Part shown: positions 37,420 to 46,999 of the stretch, piece after piece
Layout: every line of letters begins with the position of its first letter
How positions within the stretch are numbered: the stretch's first letter is position 1
Origin: Candidatus Poseidoniaceae archaeon
Lineage (GTDB): Archaea; Thermoplasmatota; Poseidoniia; Poseidoniales; Poseidoniaceae
Reading direction: 5' to 3'
Length of the DNA: 58,994 bases
NCBI GenBank assembly: GCA_938075675.1
Contig: CALJHE010000007.1
Location: 1 to 58,994 of the forward strand
Program-made: the position numbers and the translations under genes
Notes under the pieces: generated by a model
Databases searched by the model: none
Seen by the model: the letters and a program-made list of their open reading frames with translations, nothing else
What the model was told of the DNA's origin: nothing

Positions 37420-40400
37420 ATGGATACAGATTTCATCTCTAAAATTTCCATAAACATTGGAAAAATTCCCCCACTCATCCCTCGTGTTGAGAGGTTCTCT
37501 GCAAACGGTTCAGTTATATCTAAGAATTTTACGAAATATATCGGACAACGTGTTCTGAAGGGCTTATCGAATTCAAGACCCGGTAAGGCAGTCAATTTAA
37601 TGCTCTATGGGCACCCGTCGTTAGGTAAAACGACGGAGTTGCGCAACGTAACGAAATTGTTGTCTAACAATGCGAAGTTCAAGCAGAATTTTTTATTGAT
37701 GTATTCTGAGTTCCAACGCGCTGAAACATTCGCCAATCAAACAATGTGGGAAAATATTCGATCGGGTTCAATTCTTCATTCCGACGCTCCTAAACATGAA
37801 ACCTCCTTAGAAGAATTTGCGAAGACTGCTTTGGAAGCGAATAAAACACCGGTAATTTTTCTTGATACACTCGACATTCTTCTTCTTGATGAGGTCGCCG
37901 GAACTTCAAACACAATGGATATGTGGAATGAATTTCTAATGAACACCTCTAGACATGGTGTTTCTGTATTTTGGACCTGTCGTCCTTATGAGTGGAATTA
38001 TTTCAAAAGCAAACTCAACCCCAAGATCCTCAAGAGAACAATGGATATAGAATTACCACCACTTGACAGCAACAAGTGCGTCGAATTCCCTATTATATCG
38101 GGCCCGAATCAACACCGTTGGTCTACATGGTCTCTACAACTCCAATCATACATGCCACTCTTTGCGAACAGATGGACCGTGAAAGGTATTGAAACCACAA
38201 AACTCTCACCTAAATTTTTCTCTCAACTCAGTCAGCACATGGAATGGATATGGGATAGCCCGTTGGGAACGCAACAACTCGAACTCCCATCTACAATGTA
38301 TTACCAATCTCTTTGGTCGAACATCCGTACCGACCTCGAGACAGATAAGAGGTTTGAAAAACAAGAGATAATCGGTTTGCAGAATTATTTCGAGAAACAC
38401 ATAATGGCTATTACGAGCAAATCAAGAAGCCACCGGCTTCGTTTTTCCGAGGAAAATTTCACCCGCGGCTATATCGAATCTCTCGGCAAATCACTCAGGG
38501 GCATGTCCTCACAATTTGTTTTATCAACCACTACACATTTAAAAAAAACAGCCCCACAATTGGCAAAATATCGCAATCAGCTTACGAAAGCAATTGACGA
38601 TTTAGGCGATGATTTGGTTGTGGAAAAAGAGAACCCTTTCGTGAAAGAACTCGAGGAATTTATCCCGCTTAGGGACGCCTTCATCTTGGAACAGGCCGAA
38701 ATCTACCAAAAGTCGGAAAAGTTTCTCAATGTATGCAAACACCATGGTCTGTTAAACGACTTTGAAAAATGGTTTGAATTTTCACACCAATTATTATTCG
38801 AAGAAACTTTGTTTACACAAAACTCTGATGAACTCACATCCTATCAATTCCCATCTGTCGCGCTTCGAAAACTCCCCCCTGGAAGCGGTAAAGATCTCCT
38901 ACGCCGCGAGGCTGAAAAAGCCAGAGTACACTGGACTGGTGCAGCATTGAGTTTTCACCCCGGAATCAGTAACGCTGAAAATGCCGATTGGAATCTTTGG
39001 ATTGAGAAAGCGTACCAACTCGGACTCATACAAATTGATGAAGAGAATGAGATGAATGAAAAGAACACCATTCTGCATGATTATATGAGTTCAAACAGCG
39101 ACACGGCACTGTTTTTACGCGGCGCCCCAGGCACAGGGAAAACTTATTTCTGCCACAATTTCATAATTGAACATCTCAAGACGACGACGACTAAACTTCT
39201 TTGGCGATACGTAACTCTTAACAAACCACTTGTGGACAGTGTTACGGCTCAGTGGTCGGAACGCGAAGCACGCCCACAGAACAGCGGCGTAATAGGTATG
39301 CAAAGACATGGTTCTGGCGCCCGTAGCGTCGGTGACATAATCAAAGCAGTCTTATGCGAATCTGAAGACAGTACTTTACATTCAATAACGCTTCTTGACT
39401 TTCCCAAATTTAAACAAACACTTGACTATTGGTTTGAAACGAAAGGCCAAGGCACAATTCCTCCCCCTTCGTATACAGACGCTTGGTCTGACTTAACCTC
39501 ACTCTTTCACCATGTAGGGGGCGCCCGGAATATGGAAATTTTAGATGAGTTTGATTATGAAGAAAGCTCACAGCGTTCAGTAACAGGGACGAAAACACAA
39601 CGAGAACTGTTCGCTAAATTCTGTTTTCGTTCGTTTGAAGAAAATTGGAAAATTTACTCAAACGCTTCGTATCTAGCCCGTAAACAATTGATGAGAGCTC
39701 GCGGGAGATCCAGTCAAAAATATGACATGTTGATGCTTGATGAAGTACAGGACATAACCCCCTCTACAATGGCCCTCCTCCTCCTCCTTCTCAACCCAGG
39801 CTTTACGACGAAATCTATCTTAATAGCTGGCGACGATTTACAAACCGTAAACAGGAGTGGATTTGCATGGAAAAGTTTCATTGCGGATACAATCAGCATT
39901 TTACGACGTGTCGGGGCCAGCGCACACCCAGAACTCGATCGCCTTACCACATTCGGCGCCCCCTATAACATAGAAACGGAATTAAAAACCCTAAAACAGG
40001 TTTATAGAAACGCTCCTAAAATAGCAACATTCAACGATACACTTCGCAGCACTTTTGCCGATCAGTACCCGACTGAAACCATGCCAAACTACCCTAGAGA
40101 GTTTTTAAAAATAAGCGATATGGCTAAAGAGAAAAATTCTGATTGTCAAATTTCAATAATTTCTGCCCCCTCCGATCACCATGTTGAAAAAGTGATAAAT
40201 TCACTCAACACTCATTCACGTGAAATCTCTGTTTCTTCTAAAACATCAATCATTACACCCTATCAGTCTACTCTCGGTACGAGTTTAGATTCGGTTGGCA
40301 ATTTTACCACATACAACGGCGAGACCGTAAAAGGCTTAGAGTTCTCTGGGGTAGTTGTATTCAATCCATATGAATTAATGTATGACGAGGCCGAAGGTAA

Positions 40401-43400
40401 CCTAAACAAAGGATTGCAAAAATCAAACATCGAAGACCGTATTCGAAAATGGATGGAGAGGGACTCAGATGCTTCTATCCATTCCATTCAAGGTTTTTTA
40501 CGATTGTATCGTAACATCATGACACGAATGAACGTTTTATTTTCACGACCCGAGTATCGCTTACTTATCGTTACCAGAGAACCCTTTCCACGAACACCGA
40601 TTAACTCCGATGCGATCAGAATTAACCGTTTCTTTGAAGCCCCACTCTCAATAATATTCAGCCTCCCAACATTGTCTGAGGACACCATATCTTCTCTTGG
40701 AATTAACATGTTGGATATGGACGAAGGGCACGAAGATCTTGATAACTTCATCCTTGATGCTTTACGGCGAGAAAGTAATATTGAGGGTTACAGCATCAAC
40801 GATTACTTGAGATGGGTAATGGATGAATCTCAAATAAGTAATTTCTCTAATGAAAAACAATCTTGGGAGAATTTCCTAAACGTCAAACCATCTGAGCTTT
40901 TGAAACCACAAACCGCCCCAATTCCGGTATTTTCAACACTTTTGTTGTCGGGGACAAGCTACGCCCCAACCGGTTCTTTCATCAGCAAAGAAGATATCAA
41001 ACTTCCAATAGTGCTTACAGCTTTTCGAAACAAATACAACAATACTCATGGGTGGGGGGTCGAATCCGAACAATCACAATCAGGGGTAACTGAAATATTC
41101 TTAACTTCATTGTCCAAAGGCATCTATCAAGGTGAATTGTCGATTGAGACCTATTACTCTCTCGGAGATTTACTGGAGCCATTCATTGAGTATGTATTAC
41201 GAGATGCGGCTTTATGCGCAGAACATTATCCATACTTACTCCAACTTGTAGGTAAAGAGATTTTAGGCATTCATTTCGACGAATATTCTCTAAATGATGA
41301 AGAAGTGGTTGCTATTGATAAGAATTTATCATTCGATAAAAATTTCAAACCCATATTCACGAAACCAACATTAGAAGATTCCATAGGGAGAATGAATGGC
41401 AAGAACATCACTCTCGATTCCAAGGCACACATTCTAGATAAGATTCTCATACACATCAGTGAAACCATAGATCATTCTGTTTTCGACCACATCTTAGACC
41501 CAGCAACAGGCTTCAATTTAGCCCCCGAATCCCGTAATGAAATCGATATGATTCTCAACGCACCAAATGAATCTCATTTCTGGGGAGAAATGGCGCGTGA
41601 ATATCCTACCTGGGAGTCGGTTTCAGATTCACCGAGTTCAATTGGTGAATTACTCGGCTCGTCTATAAAACGTCAAGAATTGCGACACACTGTCCAAATG
41701 CTGTGGAATCTTTCGTCAGATAATAAAACGCTTACGGACTGGCCAGCTGAGACAAATCTTCTATCCTTGAAAAAATACTTCTTCGAAGAGAATGATACCT
41801 CTATCCCGAACAAATTCCCATCCCATCTTCAATCTTCAACACGAGAATTCTTTGAAGATGTTCTCGATACCCAATTCATAGAATTTGGTGGGGAAGACGA
41901 GGAATTCCCAATGCGACTTCTTTTTAGAAATGTTAAATTTTGGTCTGCAATTATTACAGACACACTTCTCCGTTTGAATACAGCGCCTCCGAAGCACCTT
42001 GACGTTGAACAAAAGGCGTTGTGGGCAAATTGGTATTTTAATTTAGATGGCCAACGCCCCCCTTCCAACTCAGCATTTTTTGACTATCTTTCGTTAATTG
42101 GACAGTCTTTTAATTCAACCATATCTTTCAAAAAGTCTCGCAATTTAGCATTAGACCTTATGCTTTTCATGAATTTCCACGATGAGAGTATTGTAGAGAA
42201 CTACCCGTTAATGGATGACCTTCTCGATGTATTCGAACACGGCGACATTCTTAACCGCAGTCCACGCGCTAAAATGAAGACGAATTCATTGATGAAGGCA
42301 TTGATTGCAGGGCCACGATTGACAGTCGCAGCCACCGAAGGTCACGTTAGACGCGGTGAGGCCAAGAAAATCGGCGAACGCGTTCGGACTTCATTACGAG
42401 ATAGCAAATATCGTGTCGATGACCGGCACCTCGAAAAACGACTTTTTTTCCTGTTCCAACTTGTACGTAATTACACGGAACCGAATGAGAATTTGAAAAC
42501 GATCGAACCAACGGAAAGAGGCGCGTACAATCAAGTTTATCAAAGTGCAATTGATTTTACATCTAAGATTTTTACGGTTTTGAGCGGCAAAGATGACGAT
42601 GAAATACAGAGGAAATCAAATTATGCAAAACACTTCAACAATTTGGCAATGAATCTTGACTCCCCCAACAATGTACTTTCAACGCGAAAGCCCTTTGTTG
42701 GAGAGAATAACAAAGAGGCATGGTCTCAGTGGCTAGCCATTTTGCTATACGGCGCTCTTGAGTACCAATATTCAATTGGCGGTAAGTCAACTGCACTTGA
42801 GATTGGTGCGGGTAAAAGACTCATCGCAAAATCAGGAGGCCGAATAATTACCAATACTCTACACGATTATTTTGCTGAGAATTTAGCTAACTGTTCCGCT
42901 GAAAAATTCTTCGAATCCTATTTTTCCATGGTTAACTGTGGCTTCTATATACCTCCGGCGAGCATCTCTTTCCCCGAAGGAGATGTTAGATTACGCGGAG
43001 TCTTGACAGGTATTGAATCCCACTTCAATATCAGTAAGAGAACCGGATTTTTCATTGGCGCCCTTACCGAACTTATCGACAGAGTACTTCCAGATGGTGA
43101 GCAGTTTAAGAATGCGAGAGAAACGAACCCCATGCGTTACCACCCGGCGTATGATTCTGCACAGAGGACTCTTGGTGTCTCTGCCGAAGTTATACGGGCA
43201 ATCCGAAAGAGCGAAGAAACATCACGCGATCTCGCTGTTCAATTTGGTCTAAAATTAGATGAAGTATTAGAAATCCGCTCATCAATAAATTACGTCCCAT
43301 TTTATATCGAATCGAAACGAGTAACAAAGCAAGAGGACGGAACAGAAATTGTACGCCAACTGACCGATCAGAAGTTTAGCATTCAACAACCACGAATGTC

Positions 43401-44139
43401 AGCATTTGATATTGCCTACCCTCCGATAAACAGAGGCGGCCTTATACGAGGCAATGATCCAAGGAAAGAATGGATCGTAAAGAACCTTGATGGACTATCT
43501 AAAGCATTTGGAGGAGACTCGAGCAGTCATAGAAAGCGTATTATTCATCACATTTGCTATGCTATGGCGAACTCCTTTGACAAACCCTCATCTCAAAATC
43601 GGCCGGCGGATATGAAAGTTTCAATCGGCCGTTATTTAGCGATTGAGATTTTGCGTTCGGACGACATTGAAAGAACAACACATATCGAAGACTACCAGTT
43701 AGATTGGCGGGTGTTGTATGAGATGATGAGAATGAATGTAGAAACGAACAAGACGTTTGACATGTTTGTCAATTTCGAAGTTGAAGAGATTATTAAATCA
43801 GAAACGACAGAACTCACATTCAATTCTTTACTTGGCGATAATGAAGTACTGGCCGAATTTTTTGAATTAATGGTTAACCCAATCCAGTACCTCTTTACTA
43901 AAAACCAAGTCTTCAATATTCGCTCTGACTTTACAACATTGCCTCGCACCATTGACAGAACACAACTTTTCTTTTTGAGGCAAAAAAGTAATTCTATGAC
44001 TCCGGAACAGAGAATTTATGCTAATAATATTGCTTGGGGCTTCATACGTTACACAATGTACAGAGCCGGGTTTGATTGCGCCGAGGATATCGATGAATCT
44101 GTGCCGATTGACCAGAGAATATTCACCCGGCGTGATTAG
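37420..44139 (+). CDS. Giant two-ATPase protein: N-terminal P-loop NTPase plus UvrD-type SF1 helicase plus about 1180 unassigned residues
   Basis: 2239 residues in one uninterrupted frame. Part 1: Walker A GHPSLGKTT (64-72) with a Walker B-like IFLDTLDILLLDEVAG (146-161) and a sensor-like FWTCRPYEW, resembling STAND/archaeal-ATPase folds. Part 2 (about 560-1055) is a full superfamily 1A helicase: motif I GAPGTGKT (568-575), II DEVQD (774-778), III GDDLQ (804-808), IV QVYRNAP (Arg863), V GETVKGLEF (967-975), VI MTRMNVLFSRPEYRLL (1034-1049). All key residues are intact. Part 3 (1060-2239) has no motif I recognise, no membrane span and no obvious nuclease site. It is AT-richer than most neighbours, has its own TATA-like promoter, and its TAG overlaps the end of the converging M28 gene by 4 bases. 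Function unknown; defence or nucleic-acid surveillance is inference. Confidence 0.9.
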   Translation: MDTDFISKISINIGKIPPLIPRVERFSANGSVISKNFTKYIGQRVLKGLSNSRPGKAVNLMLYGHPSLGKTTELRNVTKLLSNNAKFKQNFLLMYSEFQRAETFANQTMWENIRSGSILHSDAPKHETSLEEFAKTALEANKTPVIFLDTLDILLLDEVAGTSNTMDMWNEFLMNTSRHGVSVFWTCRPYEWNYFKSKLNPKILKRTMDIELPPLDSNKCVEFPIISGPNQHRWSTWSLQLQSYMPLFANRWTVKGIETTKLSPKFFSQLSQHMEWIWDSPLGTQQLELPSTMYYQSLWSNIRTDLETDKRFEKQEIIGLQNYFEKHIMAITSKSRSHRLRFSEENFTRGYIESLGKSLRGMSSQFVLSTTTHLKKTAPQLAKYRNQLTKAIDDLGDDLVVEKENPFVKELEEFIPLRDAFILEQAEIYQKSEKFLNVCKHHGLLNDFEKWFEFSHQLLFEETLFTQNSDELTSYQFPSVALRKLPPGSGKDLLRREAEKARVHWTGAALSFHPGISNAENADWNLWIEKAYQLGLIQIDEENEMNEKNTILHDYMSSNSDTALFLRGAPGTGKTYFCHNFIIEHLKTTTTKLLWRYVTLNKPLVDSVTAQWSEREARPQNSGVIGMQRHGSGARSVGDIIKAVLCESEDSTLHSITLLDFPKFKQTLDYWFETKGQGTIPPPSYTDAWSDLTSLFHHVGGARNMEILDEFDYEESSQRSVTGTKTQRELFAKFCFRSFEENWKIYSNASYLARKQLMRARGRSSQKYDMLMLDEVQDITPSTMALLLLLLNPGFTTKSILIAGDDLQTVNRSGFAWKSFIADTISILRRVGASAHPELDRLTTFGAPYNIETELKTLKQVYRNAPKIATFNDTLRSTFADQYPTETMPNYPREFLKISDMAKEKNSDCQISIISAPSDHHVEKVINSLNTHSREISVSSKTSIITPYQSTLGTSLDSVGNFTTYNGETVKGLEFSGVVVFNPYELMYDEAEGNLNKGLQKSNIEDRIRKWMERDSDASIHSIQGFLRLYRNIMTRMNVLFSRPEYRLLIVTREPFPRTPINSDAIRINRFFEAPLSIIFSLPTLSEDTISSLGINMLDMDEGHEDLDNFILDALRRESNIEGYSINDYLRWVMDESQISNFSNEKQSWENFLNVKPSELLKPQTAPIPVFSTLLLSGTSYAPTGSFISKEDIKLPIVLTAFRNKYNNTHGWGVESEQSQSGVTEIFLTSLSKGIYQGELSIETYYSLGDLLEPFIEYVLRDAALCAEHYPYLLQLVGKEILGIHFDEYSLNDEEVVAIDKNLSFDKNFKPIFTKPTLEDSIGRMNGKNITLDSKAHILDKILIHISETIDHSVFDHILDPATGFNLAPESRNEIDMILNAPNESHFWGEMAREYPTWESVSDSPSSIGELLGSSIKRQELRHTVQMLWNLSSDNKTLTDWPAETNLLSLKKYFFEENDTSIPNKFPSHLQSSTREFFEDVLDTQFIEFGGEDEEFPMRLLFRNVKFWSAIITDTLLRLNTAPPKHLDVEQKALWANWYFNLDGQRPPSNSAFFDYLSLIGQSFNSTISFKKSRNLALDLMLFMNFHDESIVENYPLMDDLLDVFEHGDILNRSPRAKMKTNSLMKALIAGPRLTVAATEGHVRRGEAKKIGERVRTSLRDSKYRVDDRHLEKRLFFLFQLVRNYTEPNENLKTIEPTERGAYNQVYQSAIDFTSKIFTVLSGKDDDEIQRKSNYAKHFNNLAMNLDSPNNVLSTRKPFVGENNKEAWSQWLAILLYGALEYQYSIGGKSTALEIGAGKRLIAKSGGRIITNTLHDYFAENLANCSAEKFFESYFSMVNCGFYIPPASISFPEGDVRLRGVLTGIESHFNISKRTGFFIGALTELIDRVLPDGEQFKNARETNPMRYHPAYDSAQRTLGVSAEVIRAIRKSEETSRDLAVQFGLKLDEVLEIRSSINYVPFYIESKRVTKQEDGTEIVRQLTDQKFSIQQPRMSAFDIAYPPINRGGLIRGNDPRKEWIVKNLDGLSKAFGGDSSSHRKRIIHHICYAMANSFDKPSSQNRPADMKVSIGRYLAIEILRSDDIERTTHIEDYQLDWRVLYEMMRMNVETNKTFDMFVNFEVEEIIKSETTELTFNSLLGDNEVLAEFFELMVNPIQYLFTKNQVFNIRSDFTTLPRTIDRTQLFFLRQKSNSMTPEQRIYANNIAWGFIRYTMYRAGFDCAEDIDESVPIDQRIFTRRD

Positions 44140-45902
44140 AGATAGGCGTTTCGAACCGGTGTTTCATCAAGGTGGAAGAACGAATAAGTTGCCCACCAAG
44201 TGATGGTGTCAAGCGCATCAACAAGATTGCTGGTGCCCGATTGTTCTTCCCCGTAATCCTTCCCCGTTGTGTCCATCCAATCTACCATTTCATCCACCGT
44301 GTCGCATGTCTGATGATAACACCAATACCCATCAACAAGGCCTCCAAAGCCCATGGTTACCGTACCAAGGTTGTCTTGGAATGTTGCATGATCAGAACGA
44401 GCAGTCGTATCTTCATAGATGATGATTTCAGGACGATCCTTTGCCATCCAATCATCCACTTTCCACGTCTCAGCTGAATGCCCCTCTCCAAGCAAAGGTG
44501 CCATTTGCTCTTCAACACCAATCGCATCTGAACCAATCCACATCGCAAGGCCGACCATGCCAGGCTGATTCATGACATCGTGATCGAGGCTTGGGCCAAT
44601 GTAAACTCGCATTGGCCAAACTTCCTCATCCTTCGGATATCCATCTGGGTCGATTTCGGGTTGCGGGTCACATCCTGCGGCTCCGCCGCCGTGACCATTG
44701 CCGCATGGCGCGCCGCCACCACCGGGCCAGTTCACACCAGCCATGTCGAGGTTGACATAATTGGTGACTTCGACGTTAGGGTTCTCTTCTTTTACCCAGT
44801 AATCGGTCCAGAAGTCACTCCCTCTCTTCCCACCTTCTTCACCAGACCATAGGCAAAACACCATTGTATTACGCGTGTCAAAATTTGCCATTGCTTCTGC
44901 GACGGTGAGTACCATCGATGTCCCTGCGGTGTTGTCATAGGCTCCAACACGGGTTCCGTATGTACGTCCAAAAATGTGCGGGTCAAGCATTCCTGCGTTG
45001 GCCGGTGGGGCGATATCAAAGTGAGCGCCAAAAACCATCCACTTGTCAGGATTAACCTCGCCAAATCGGTAACCACATATGTTGTATGCTTCGGGGTTTT
45101 GTGCTCCAGTCATGAGCGAATCATAGGTAAATCGTTGCACGATGACTTCTAATCCGAAACTTTCGAGGTTTCCAATCAGGTATTGCGCAGCATCTTCGTA
45201 GGCCGCATTACCTTGACCAGCCCAACGATCTAGGTAGCCAACAGCGCCGTCTGCAGCATCAGTGGGGTCCGCAGTTTCATCAGTAATATGGCTCATGTAA
45301 TTGAATACATTTAGTCCGTCCACCAAACCGGTTGAGTGGCGACCCCCATCTGCTTCTGAATAAGCGGCAGCCATTGGACGGTCCACACTTATACGAACCG
45401 CAGTTACCTGACCACCACTGTTGTTTGATGCCACAACTGTGTCTAAAGTTCCGTTGACGCCCGCCACTCTCATGACCCCCAGTGCATCTCCAGCCTCAAA
45501 CCCAGACCGGCCGTACCATGTTTTCCACGACTCATCAATCGATCGAATCGGCCAATCTTCTCGACCGTATTCACCAAGCAAAATCACAACAGTATCTGTT
45601 CTTGGGGGCGCAAGAACGTTGAGCAAGACAGAATCCCCTGCACGCATGTCGAGCACAGTTGAATTTTGAACAAAACCAGTTTCTTGGTTCTTGATAAGGT
45701 ATGGAATGAATGCCGACATGTCTTGTTCAACCGATAGAGTCATTCCCTGGAAAATACCACCAATCATCGTGGCTGGAGTTATTGTTACATCATCGGGCTT
45801 CACGAGCCCATCGTTGTCATTTTCACCAAAACATCCCGACAGAGGTGCGAGACACATGAGCAGAACGAGAAACAATGCTTGCACTCCTTTTGACCCGGCC
45901 AT
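44136..45902 (-). CDS. Secreted lipoprotein M28 metallopeptidase (copy 1)
   Basis: 588 residues. The lipoprotein signal is ALFLVLLMCLAPLSGCFG with the lipobox cysteine at residue 24, followed by GENDND. A 200-residue beta-rich lead domain precedes the M28 core. Zinc ligands are seen at His294/Asp296 (GAHFDI), Asp323 (GAYDNTAG), Glu355/Glu356 (SGEEGG, general base and ligand), Asp386 (NLDMAG) and a C-terminal His in WCYHQTCD. It should release N-terminal amino acids from peptides outside the cell. It is a close paralogue of the gene at 49492-51087, sharing the 'GCFGENDND' start and the same domain order; this copy has an extra glycine-rich insertion after NLDMAG. Confidence 0.92.
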   Translation of the reverse strand: MAGSKGVQALFLVLLMCLAPLSGCFGENDNDGLVKPDDVTITPATMIGGIFQGMTLSVEQDMSAFIPYLIKNQETGFVQNSTVLDMRAGDSVLLNVLAPPRTDTVVILLGEYGREDWPIRSIDESWKTWYGRSGFEAGDALGVMRVAGVNGTLDTVVASNNSGGQVTAVRISVDRPMAAAYSEADGGRHSTGLVDGLNVFNYMSHITDETADPTDAADGAVGYLDRWAGQGNAAYEDAAQYLIGNLESFGLEVIVQRFTYDSLMTGAQNPEAYNICGYRFGEVNPDKWMVFGAHFDIAPPANAGMLDPHIFGRTYGTRVGAYDNTAGTSMVLTVAEAMANFDTRNTMVFCLWSGEEGGKRGSDFWTDYWVKEENPNVEVTNYVNLDMAGVNWPGGGGAPCGNGHGGGAAGCDPQPEIDPDGYPKDEEVWPMRVYIGPSLDHDVMNQPGMVGLAMWIGSDAIGVEEQMAPLLGEGHSAETWKVDDWMAKDRPEIIIYEDTTARSDHATFQDNLGTVTMGFGGLVDGYWCYHQTCDTVDEMVDWMDTTGKDYGEEQSGTSNLVDALDTITWWATYSFFHLDETPVRNAYL

Positions 45903-46120
45903 GGTGGTGGCTTAGGGCGTACCCTTCTCAAACCTACGCTTGAATGTGGGGTGGAAGAACATAAACTGTCAACCACATTCTATTCAACAGAATTGCAAAT
46001 TCTACCTACTCTTTACCGGAATCCGAAATTTTTTACCGGAAACTGGAAAATATGTCCCTACGAGCAAAGAAATACGGCAATTGTTTGATATAGGTAGTAT
46101 AACAATTTAAACATGATAAT
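45903..46120. other. Non-coding gap upstream of the M28 peptidase gene
   Basis: About 220 AT-rich bases that must carry the promoter of the M28 gene. The direct near-repeat ATTTTTTACCGGAA / TTTTTTACCGGAAACTGG (around 46020-46042) is visible but its role is unclear. No reading frame with a protein-like pattern is seen here. Confidence 0.45.
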
Positions 46121-46276
46121 ATGGAACGAGATGAGAACCATTCATTCAATGTGAAGTTCATCACTACGACGAAAAAACCCCAGATGAGCAACAAAGCTGT
46201 ACGAACATCGTATTTATGGGCCAGCATTGTCATCGTTGATGATGAAGATTGCAATTGTCCGGTAATCGAAGGATAA
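46121..46276 (+). CDS. Possible 51-residue soluble protein
   Basis: An ATG frame of 51 codons that ends exactly one base before the stop of the converging gene. It is mildly basic in the first half (TTTKKPQMSNKAVR) and ends in an acidic, cysteine-bearing tail (VDDEDCNCPVIEG). TTTGATATAGG, 30-40 bases upstream, could be a TATA element. A 73-codon antisense frame overlaps it. Support is only positional and compositional. Confidence 0.22.
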   Translation: MERDENHSFNVKFITTTKKPQMSNKAVRTSYLWASIVIVDDEDCNCPVIEG

Positions 46277-46942
46277 TCATTCTTCTTCGTTTGAATCAGA
46301 ACTTCGAATCAGCCGTTCTTTACGAATGCTGAGGGTAAGAATCACCGTCCCAAACGCTGCAAAAACCATAACACCGATTAACGTATTACGAGAATCCCAT
46401 TCGGAATCGGATTGTGTTTCAGTGGAAGCATCGTCAGCACAATTTGTTCCAAAACAATCGCCGATAGAAGGCTGCCCAGGTTCGGCGTGAATGTCTGGAT
46501 GGACGGTAATGTTGTATTGCCAAACATCAACAACAGAATCATTTATTTTTCGTTCAATTTGGTAATGATATGTGCCTTGGGATGTTGAATTGAAGTTGCG
46601 TTCATAGGATACGGCGCACCCATCATCTGCTAAACTTCCGTTGTCATCGAGTTCACACGTTCTTGTCAACCAAGTGGAGACATTGTCGCCTTGATCGGAA
46701 AAATTCCCGTTTTGATTGTTGTCAATTGAGACCCGCATCGAGGAGTTTTCAGTGTTGTCTCGCATCCGGAAAACTATATTGTTCCCTTCTACGAATGCCG
46801 AGTCAGTGACATTTCCCGGCCGGGCTTCGTCTTCGACCAGTATAACATTCAACGTTTCTTGTTCGTGGGCTGTAGCGCTTGGCACGAGGATTAAAACACA
46901 CAAAAGCACAACGAGTGAGTTGAGCCCCTTCCTCTGCGACAT
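46277..46942 (-). CDS. Secreted, C-terminally membrane-anchored protein of unknown function
   Basis: 221 residues. A signal peptide (LVVLLCVLILVPSATA) is followed by an Asn/Asp-rich beta domain of about 140 residues with two cysteine pairs, many N-x-S/T sites, and a C-terminal transmembrane helix (TLIGVMVFAAFGTVILTLSI) before a short charged tail. The mature protein begins HEQETLNV; a histidine at the mature N-terminus is sometimes used for metal binding. No family recognised. It diverges from the LVIVD propeller gene, 57 bases away. Confidence 0.8.
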   Translation of the reverse strand: MSQRKGLNSLVVLLCVLILVPSATAHEQETLNVILVEDEARPGNVTDSAFVEGNNIVFRMRDNTENSSMRVSIDNNQNGNFSDQGDNVSTWLTRTCELDDNGSLADDGCAVSYERNFNSTSQGTYHYQIERKINDSVVDVWQYNITVHPDIHAEPGQPSIGDCFGTNCADDASTETQSDSEWDSRNTLIGVMVFAAFGTVILTLSIRKERLIRSSDSNEEE

Positions 46943-46999
46943 ATTCCCCCCTTCACAGCATTACATAAAGACAAAACGGAGAAGCGTATCGCCACAACC

